33,403 nt of DNA, from positions 1 to 33,403 of the forward strand of contig SKFZ01000018.1 of assembly GCA_007117695.1 (NCBI GenBank), written 5' to 3'. The stretch's first letter is position 1; each line of letters starts with the position of its first letter. Positions 27,823 to 33,403 of the stretch are shown here, piece by piece. Made by a program: the position numbers and the translations under genes. This DNA comes from Bacilli bacterium. GTDB taxonomy: Bacteria; Bacillota_I; Bacilli_A; RF39; UBA660. Under the pieces are notes generated by a model, which saw only the letters and a program-made list of their open reading frames with translations, was not told the origin of the DNA and did not search any database.

Positions 27823-28378
27823 TTAAGTTTTCTCTAGAAATTCTAAAATCTTTGCATTTTTTATTAAATTTAACATGCGCTATATTTTCAGGGTTTTTAG
27901 CAAGCAAAAGGTTCAAAATCCCCACAGTTACTACAATTGAAATCAATACCGGCGGGGACATTAAAACTTGTCTCCAAACACCTAATCCAGATGCTACAAA
28001 AACTACTTTTCCCACTACGTTTTCTTTTTCTATTGGTACATCTTTAGAGTTATTTGCGTCACCACGAGTTATATATTGGTCTCTTGACTCCTCAACAACT
28101 CTATGTGTTACAAATGCCTCTTCAGATTTATACGTAATAACATCATCTATTTTTATATCCGAGTCTATTTTGACAAAAATTATATCTTTTTTTTCTATTG
28201 TAGGGGCCATACTGTTACTAACTACCTCAAATACAGAATAACCAAATAAATTTACATAATCCTTATTTTGAACTCTAAGTTGAAAAAAATTGTATGCAAC
28301 TAAAAAAAAAGTTATCGTAATAATAACAATAAGAAAAATTTCTAAGAACAAAAGACTTTTATTTAAGACTTTCTTCAT
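27791..28378 (-). CDS. SipW-type signal peptidase I
   Basis: VVSNSMAPTIEKKDIIFV (Ser), AFVTHRVVEE (His), ITRGDANNSKDVPI (Asp), VVGKVVF, C-terminal TM. Confidence 0.9.
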   Translation of the reverse strand: MKKVLNKSLLFLEIFLIVIITITFFLVAYNFFQLRVQNKDYVNLFGYSVFEVVSNSMAPTIEKKDIIFVKIDSDIKIDDVITYKSEEAFVTHRVVEESRDQYITRGDANNSKDVPIEKENVVGKVVFVASGLGVWRQVLMSPPVLISIVVTVGILNLLLAKNPENIAHVKFNKKCKDFRISRENLIEECGDNLDR

Positions 28379-28401
28379 TATTACCAACCTCTTTTTATTC
28401 T

Positions 28402-28977
28402 TTAATCAACAAGTTGCGACACTCTAACGCTAACAGGAATATTAATTTCAGGTTCATTTTCTAAAATATACTCCGAATCAATATCATTATTAGCTTCATC
28501 ATGAATCCAAACTAAATTTACCCTGATCGTTTCAAATTTATCATCAAGTACATCTTCAACAGATATATCACCTAAAAAAGTATAATCTTCTATCTCTGCT
28601 AAATTTTGGTCATCACTATTAACAACTGATTCCAATTGAATCATATCATTAGTAATATCACCAAAATCAAAAAACAGCTCATATTCTATACCTACTTGAG
28701 TGCCGGCTGGATTAATGATAATCTCAAAGTAGCCTGCAAGGCCGGGAGCAGCCCTCCCTGGTAAAACATTATGGTCTTCTTCCCAATTAATATTATCAAT
28801 AACAAAATTTTCTTCACCGTTTGATACGTCTGTTCCATTTATCATAATTTGCCAGTCTGCAAGTTCCATTTCTACAGGAACTTCAACATCCGTTTCAAAA
28901 ACTGCATATGTCCCCACAATATACATAAATAAAACGACCAAAACAAAAAAAGCAAAAAAAGGTGTAGACCTATTCAT
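28402..28977 (-). CDS. TasA-like small secreted protein, SipW-cognate type
   Basis: FFAFFVLVVLFMYIVGTYAVFETDVEVP; paralog of 17491..18081; adjacent to SipW. Confidence 0.8.
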   Translation of the reverse strand: MNRSTPFFAFFVLVVLFMYIVGTYAVFETDVEVPVEMELADWQIMINGTDVSNGEENFVIDNINWEEDHNVLPGRAAPGLAGYFEIIINPAGTQVGIEYELFFDFGDITNDMIQLESVVNSDDQNLAEIEDYTFLGDISVEDVLDDKFETIRVNLVWIHDEANNDIDSEYILENEPEINIPVSVRVSQLVD

Positions 28978-28987
28978 TGTTTAAAAC

Positions 28988-29494
28988 CTACGCTTCTTTT
29001 TTTAATTCTTTAATCAATAAGTAAATTTGATAAACTAGTAACATCAAAACAGGAAATATAATTAGAAATAAAAATCCCCATCTCGAGCTCATAAAGCTTA
29101 CCACACTTCCCATATTAGACATTGCAATCGCAGTATCATTTTTCCCAATAACATATTGGCTGGAAATCGAATGATTATTATTTAATGTATAAGTTGCTTC
29201 AGTTTCAGTAATTTCTTCAGCTTTATTAACCTTACCATAACTAACAATCTCTTCTTCGGAACTTGTGTTATAAAAGAAAATCTCATCGCCAACTTCTATT
29301 TCAGAATTTGGATTTCTCTCTACTATTACTAAGTCTCCTTTTTCATGTTCCGCAATTTTTTCGTCAATAATTAAAAATGAGTACTTACCAATTTGTGAAA
29401 CACTATAATTATTTAGGTTAAACAAATATACAGTAAGCGATAGTGCCACTAAAATAAATAGTGAAACTAATGTTGTAAAAACTATTTTTTTCAT
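28988..29494 (-). CDS. Signal peptidase I-like protein lacking recognisable catalytic motifs
   Basis: TM-beta-TM; KGDLVIVERNPNSEIEVGDEIFFYNTSS, SYGKVNKAEE, YTLNNNHSISSQYVIGK parallel SipW landmarks; no SMxP or THRV. SD AGGTGAT before ATG 29494. Confidence 0.65.
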   Translation of the reverse strand: MKKIVFTTLVSLFILVALSLTVYLFNLNNYSVSQIGKYSFLIIDEKIAEHEKGDLVIVERNPNSEIEVGDEIFFYNTSSEEEIVSYGKVNKAEEITETEATYTLNNNHSISSQYVIGKNDTAIAMSNMGSVVSFMSSRWGFLFLIIFPVLMLLVYQIYLLIKELKKEA

Positions 29495-29514
29495 ATCCTT
29501 TATCACCTAAAATT

Positions 29515-29543
29515 ATTATATCATTTTGTTTTGAGGTATGCAA
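29515..29543 (-). promoter_or_regulatory. Promoter for 29494->26539 unit
   Basis: TTGCAT (29543-29538), 17-bp spacer, TATAAT (29520-29515). Confidence 0.7.
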
Positions 29544-29548
29544 CGATT

Positions 29549-30406
29549 TTATTTATTTTGCAAGCAAAACAAGCCTATCAATGGCAAAATCGCCAAAAAT
29601 AAATTACGAATTATTAAAAACGAGTAATTACTAGTTAAATTCCAAAAATTTAGAAGTGAGAAGTAAAATATAATGGAATCATCACGCAATAACGAACTAA
29701 CTAAAATACCTAGAAACAGTTCGAAAAATATAACTAAAGTAAAATATATACAAACAAAACTTAGTAATTCTAAATTGAATTTTTTTGTTTTAATAAATAT
29801 AATTTCGGCTATACCTAAAATAAACAAACTAAATAAAAATCCATTTAAAACAAAAAACATCAATATTTTAAATGTCGAAAACAAATGGCTTTGATTTGAA
29901 ATAAAATTTAAATACCAAGTTGTATTTAAGACTTGATCATTTACAAAACCACCAGAATAAATATATGAAGCAACAAACAAAGAAATAACATATATTGGTG
30001 CTAACAAGCTATACTTATATGATCTTTTTAAAAAATCTTTTATGCACACTTCTTTTCTTTTTAATTTTTTTATTTTGTGATCTGTTAACATTGCAAAAAC
30101 CAAAACGAACGGAGTTAAAAAGACAAAATAATTGCCACAGGGCTTAATTGCATCTAAAAAAACATATCTAACATCATACTTATTTATTTGTCCTTCTTCT
30201 AAAACCCTATCACACAATTCATCATATTCTGTATTATTTAAATATTCACCTTCACACTTTTCTATATATTCACCTTGAATTTTTGAATATTCATTGTAAA
30301 ATCGTACATGACGAGTTAAATTATATGTGCCTAATATAACAAAATATACTATCGCAATTATTAGACCTATATTTTTTGTCACCTTTTTTACTTTTTTGTT
30401 TTGCAT
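29549..30406 (-). CDS. Multi-pass membrane protein, unknown function
   Basis: Several hydrophobic segments; SD gaggtg before ATG 30406. Confidence 0.75.
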   Translation of the reverse strand: MQNKKVKKVTKNIGLIIAIVYFVILGTYNLTRHVRFYNEYSKIQGEYIEKCEGEYLNNTEYDELCDRVLEEGQINKYDVRYVFLDAIKPCGNYFVFLTPFVLVFAMLTDHKIKKLKRKEVCIKDFLKRSYKYSLLAPIYVISLFVASYIYSGGFVNDQVLNTTWYLNFISNQSHLFSTFKILMFFVLNGFLFSLFILGIAEIIFIKTKKFNLELLSFVCIYFTLVIFFELFLGILVSSLLRDDSIIFYFSLLNFWNLTSNYSFLIIRNLFLAILPLIGLFCLQNK

Positions 30407-30418
30407 AAAACACCTCAT

Positions 30419-31090
30419 CTATTTGTTAAATTTAATACCTTTTTTATTTGCATATATTTTAGGAACCTGTGATAAGAAGAACAATATTAACCCAGAAAAT
30501 AAAAGTATCCAAAACAATTTAAGAGTTACCCCACTGCTTGCTATTTCTGATGCCATGTATGCATACATTATACACATAGGTATCATTGTAAGTGATGAAA
30601 TAACAAAATAGTCTTTAAACTTTATGTTTGTTATTCCATAAGCATAGTTTTGAGCATTGTATGGAAACGCTGGTACTAATCTTGTGAAAATTAAATAATC
30701 TTTCCCATTTTTAGCAACCCCTTCTTCAATCTTTTTAAAAGCTTCCTTGTCCTTGAAAATTTTAACAATCAGATCTCTAGCTATATATCTTGATGTTAAA
30801 AAAGCAAGTGATGACCCTAAAACGGCACCTATCCAAGCAATAAAAGCCCCTAAAAAGGGACCAAATACAATTCCACTAGTGATCGTCACTATAAATGCCG
30901 GCACCATCAATACTGAAGATATCATATAAGCAACTATATATATGGCATAACCTAAGTTTCCATAGCTTAGCAATAAATCTCTAAACCTATCTAAGTCATA
31001 TAAAATATCTAACACACCAAATTGCCTTAGCAATAATGCTGTCATCAATAATAGAAAAAACAGACCAATCTTAAATACATATTTTTTCAT
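30419..31090 (-). CDS. TVP38/TMEM64 (VTT/DedA-like) family membrane protein
   Basis: MVPAFIVTITSGIVFGPFLGAFIAWIGAVLGSSLAFLTSRYIARD and RLVPAFPYNAQNYAYGITNIKFKDYF are characteristic. Confidence 0.92.
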   Translation of the reverse strand: MKKYVFKIGLFFLLLMTALLLRQFGVLDILYDLDRFRDLLLSYGNLGYAIYIVAYMISSVLMVPAFIVTITSGIVFGPFLGAFIAWIGAVLGSSLAFLTSRYIARDLIVKIFKDKEAFKKIEEGVAKNGKDYLIFTRLVPAFPYNAQNYAYGITNIKFKDYFVISSLTMIPMCIMYAYMASEIASSGVTLKLFWILLFSGLILFFLSQVPKIYANKKGIKFNK

Positions 31091-31113
31091 AATTATCACC
31101 ATTTCTAAATAAA

Positions 31114-31122
31114 ATTATAACA
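31114..31122 (-). promoter_or_regulatory. Possible extended -10 (TGTTATAAT) for 31090 gene
   Basis: TGnTATAAT on minus strand; no clear -35. Confidence 0.35.
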
Positions 31123-31133
31123 TAGTGCCCCGC

Positions 31134-32525
31134 TTACTCACCAATTTTCTTAGCAAAATACATACCATTCATACTAGCTTGCATTAACCCTCTAGTAACT
31201 CCAGCACCATCACCTAATGCATATAAGTTTTTTACATTAGTTTCAAAATTATCATTTAACTTTATTTTGTTTGAGTAAAATTTTACTTCAACACCATATA
31301 ATAATGTCCCATCTGATGCAAACCCTGGCATAAGTTTATCCAATGATTCTATCATTTCTTTTATAGCAAGCATAATTCTGTAAGGGAGCACTAAACTTAA
31401 GTCTCCCGGAACTGCATCTTTTAATGTCGGCTCAGTTATGTTTCTCTCTAACCTTTTTTGAGTAGTTCTTCTACCTCTCTTAAAGTCTCCAAAAGTTTGT
31501 ACTAAAACTTTACCGCCGGCTAGCATATTAGCAAGCCTTGCAACATGAACACCATAATCTATCGGCGTTTTAAATGGCTCGGTAAAGTTTTTTGAAACAA
31601 GTAACGCTAAGTTGGTGTTATTAGTTTTATACTTTTCCTCTTTGTAACTATGGCCATTGGCGAGCGCTAAATTACCCTCATAACGTTCTTCTGAAACCTC
31701 ACCTCTTGGGTTCCAGCAAAAAGTTCTAACTTTATCATCAAATGTTTTAGTATAGTGAACTAGTTTACTCTCGTAACTTATATCGTCTATCTTCTTAGTA
31801 ATAGCACTATCACACTCTACTCTTACACCTATATCAATTACTCCAGGTTCAGTATTAACATTGTGTCTATCACACATTTCGTTTAACCACGCACAACCTT
31901 CTCTACCGACACTAGCAACAATTTTGTCTCCATAATATTTAGAATCCTTACATTCTACTCCTAAAGCTTCACCATTTTCAACGATAAAATCTTTAACAGG
32001 AGATTCAAATTTTATCTCAACACCTAAATTTTCAAGTTCTTCTTGAATCTTACTATATATTTCAAAAGCTTTTTCGGTACCCAAATGTCTAACACCAGTT
32101 TCTATTAATTTTAAGTTACACTTAATTGCTTTTTCTTTAATTTCTGCTATTTCAGCATCACTAGAATTACCATAAACTTTTTCATCAGCACCAAATTTTA
32201 AATAAATATCATCGGTTTCTTTAAGCGTTTTAACATAATTTTTCTTACCGATGTAGTTAATTAAGTTGCCTCCAACTTCACCGTGATCATTTAAACTTAA
32301 TTTCCCATCAGAAAATGCACCAGCTCCAGAAAAACCAGTAGTAATGTTACACGGGTAGCAATCAACACAACTATATGTCTTTCTCTTAGGACAAACTCTT
32401 TTTTTAATAGACTTTCCTTTTTCTAAAATTAATATGTTTAATTTTGAATTATTTTTCTTAAGTTCATAGGCTGCAAAAATCCCCGATGGACCTGCTCCAA
32501 CAATAATAAAGTCATACTTTTTCAT
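31134..32525 (-). CDS. FAD-dependent dehydrogenase / NAD(P)/FAD oxidoreductase
   Basis: DFIIVGAGPSGIFAAYEL; CPKRKTYSCVDCYPCNITTGFSGAGAFSDGKLSL; LYALGDGAGVTRGLMQASMNG; SD gaggag before ATG 32525. Confidence 0.9.
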   Translation of the reverse strand: MKKYDFIIVGAGPSGIFAAYELKKNNSKLNILILEKGKSIKKRVCPKRKTYSCVDCYPCNITTGFSGAGAFSDGKLSLNDHGEVGGNLINYIGKKNYVKTLKETDDIYLKFGADEKVYGNSSDAEIAEIKEKAIKCNLKLIETGVRHLGTEKAFEIYSKIQEELENLGVEIKFESPVKDFIVENGEALGVECKDSKYYGDKIVASVGREGCAWLNEMCDRHNVNTEPGVIDIGVRVECDSAITKKIDDISYESKLVHYTKTFDDKVRTFCWNPRGEVSEERYEGNLALANGHSYKEEKYKTNNTNLALLVSKNFTEPFKTPIDYGVHVARLANMLAGGKVLVQTFGDFKRGRRTTQKRLERNITEPTLKDAVPGDLSLVLPYRIMLAIKEMIESLDKLMPGFASDGTLLYGVEVKFYSNKIKLNDNFETNVKNLYALGDGAGVTRGLMQASMNGMYFAKKIGE

Positions 32526-32615
32526 AATACTCTCCTCACATAGCATTTGTTAACTTTATTATACCATTAATTAGTTCTTTTAAAAGAAAAAAGCACCTAA
32601 ACGCATTGATTTAAA

Positions 32616-33403
32616 TCATTTCAAATTATCTTTTAAAAAGTTATATGCAATATTTTTTTCATTTTCATCAAACTTGTGATCTCCATCAAATTTTATCGAC
32701 TTAAAGTTCGGATTCATTTTGTTTTTTTCCTCTATCCCTTTAATCCCCTCTAAAGGGAAGTGATGACCATCACCTAACCCACTAAGCAACAGTATTGGCT
32801 TTGGTGCTATTTGCGCAATAATATCATCCATATCACATATTTGACCTAAACTAGGTACATAGGCTGCAAAATTATGTAATATTTCATTTTCAAATATACT
32901 CTTATAAAGGCCTACGCCACAAGATGAAACACAAGCTTTTATTCTATTGTCATACCAAGTTATCCAAACGCTTTCTTGTCCACCCATTGAATGCCCTAAA
33001 ACACCTATATTTTCATTGACGTAATTTAAACTTTCTAAAACATCAACCGCTACATTTAAATCGTGCATATACTTTGCTTTTAATGAACTTCCATATTGAA
33101 CACATTCGCAAAACTTCAATCTTTCATAAGCTTTATAATCTTCTCTAGTTTCATTAAAATTTTTAGAAGATCTACTTTCAAAGCATAATAGGTCGGGTGC
33201 AAGAACAACAAATCCCATCTTAACTAAATCTACACCATAAGAAAGCATTACATCACCTTTCAAACCTACAACTTCAGATTTACCTATATCCCACTTTCCG
33301 CCGTGTTGGTGTATTGCTAGTATCGCTGGTGCTTTGCTATTAATTTTTTTAGGAATCAGCAAGTAGCTAGCTACTCTTTCATTTTTCTCAACATTATATT
33401 CTA
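32616..33403 (-). CDS. Alpha/beta hydrolase (dienelactone-hydrolase-like), 5' truncated by window edge
   Basis: AILAIHQHGG, GVLGHSMGGQESVW nucleophile elbow, LLLSGLGDGHHFP, FDGDHKF; reading frame stays open (EYNVEKNERVASYLLIPKK) to 33403. Confidence 0.85.
   Translation of the reverse strand, partial: EYNVEKNERVASYLLIPKKINSKAPAILAIHQHGGKWDIGKSEVVGLKGDVMLSYGVDLVKMGFVVLAPDLLCFESRSSKNFNETREDYKAYERLKFCECVQYGSSLKAKYMHDLNVAVDVLESLNYVNENIGVLGHSMGGQESVWITWYDNRIKACVSSCGVGLYKSIFENEILHNFAAYVPSLGQICDMDDIIAQIAPKPILLLSGLGDGHHFPLEGIKGIEEKNKMNPNFKSIKFDGDHKFDENEKNIAYNFLKDNLK

Noticed and set aside
1-33403. tRNA, rRNA, transposase or phage genes
   Set aside because: None recognised by eye on either strand.

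Overview
33.4 kb of low-GC, Gram-positive/Mollicutes-like chromosome. TGG encodes Trp and TGA appears as a stop, so genetic code 11 is likely. Housekeeping flanks: glmS, an LTA-synthase-like sulfatase, and a T-box-controlled short-type proS on the left; a VTT/TVP38 membrane protein, an FAD-dependent dehydrogenase and an alpha/beta hydrolase on the right. The ~24 kb between (about 5.5-29.5 kb) is a dense surface/matrix locus on the minus strand with one embedded plus-strand gene. It encodes two SipW-type signal peptidases, two signal-peptidase-like paralogs lacking the recognisable Ser/His motifs, about five TasA/camelysin-like or SipW-cognate secreted proteins (three sharing a C-terminal WIEGxDxD motif), and two LamG-like lectin proteins with a membrane N-terminus. 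It also encodes a 2781-aa beta-solenoid protein with a regular 297-nt super-repeat interrupted by a FISUMP-like domain, a 44-aa ORF missing from the ORF track, and a coiled-coil protein. Embedded in it is a membrane-anchored McrB-like AAA+ ATPase, a DUF2357-like protein and an unknown partner with no visible nuclease or methylase. My main hypothesis is that this is an undescribed extracellular fibre/matrix assembly system in which an McrB/DUF2357-like module serves surface-protein assembly rather than defence. All family assignments are by eye; no searches were run.
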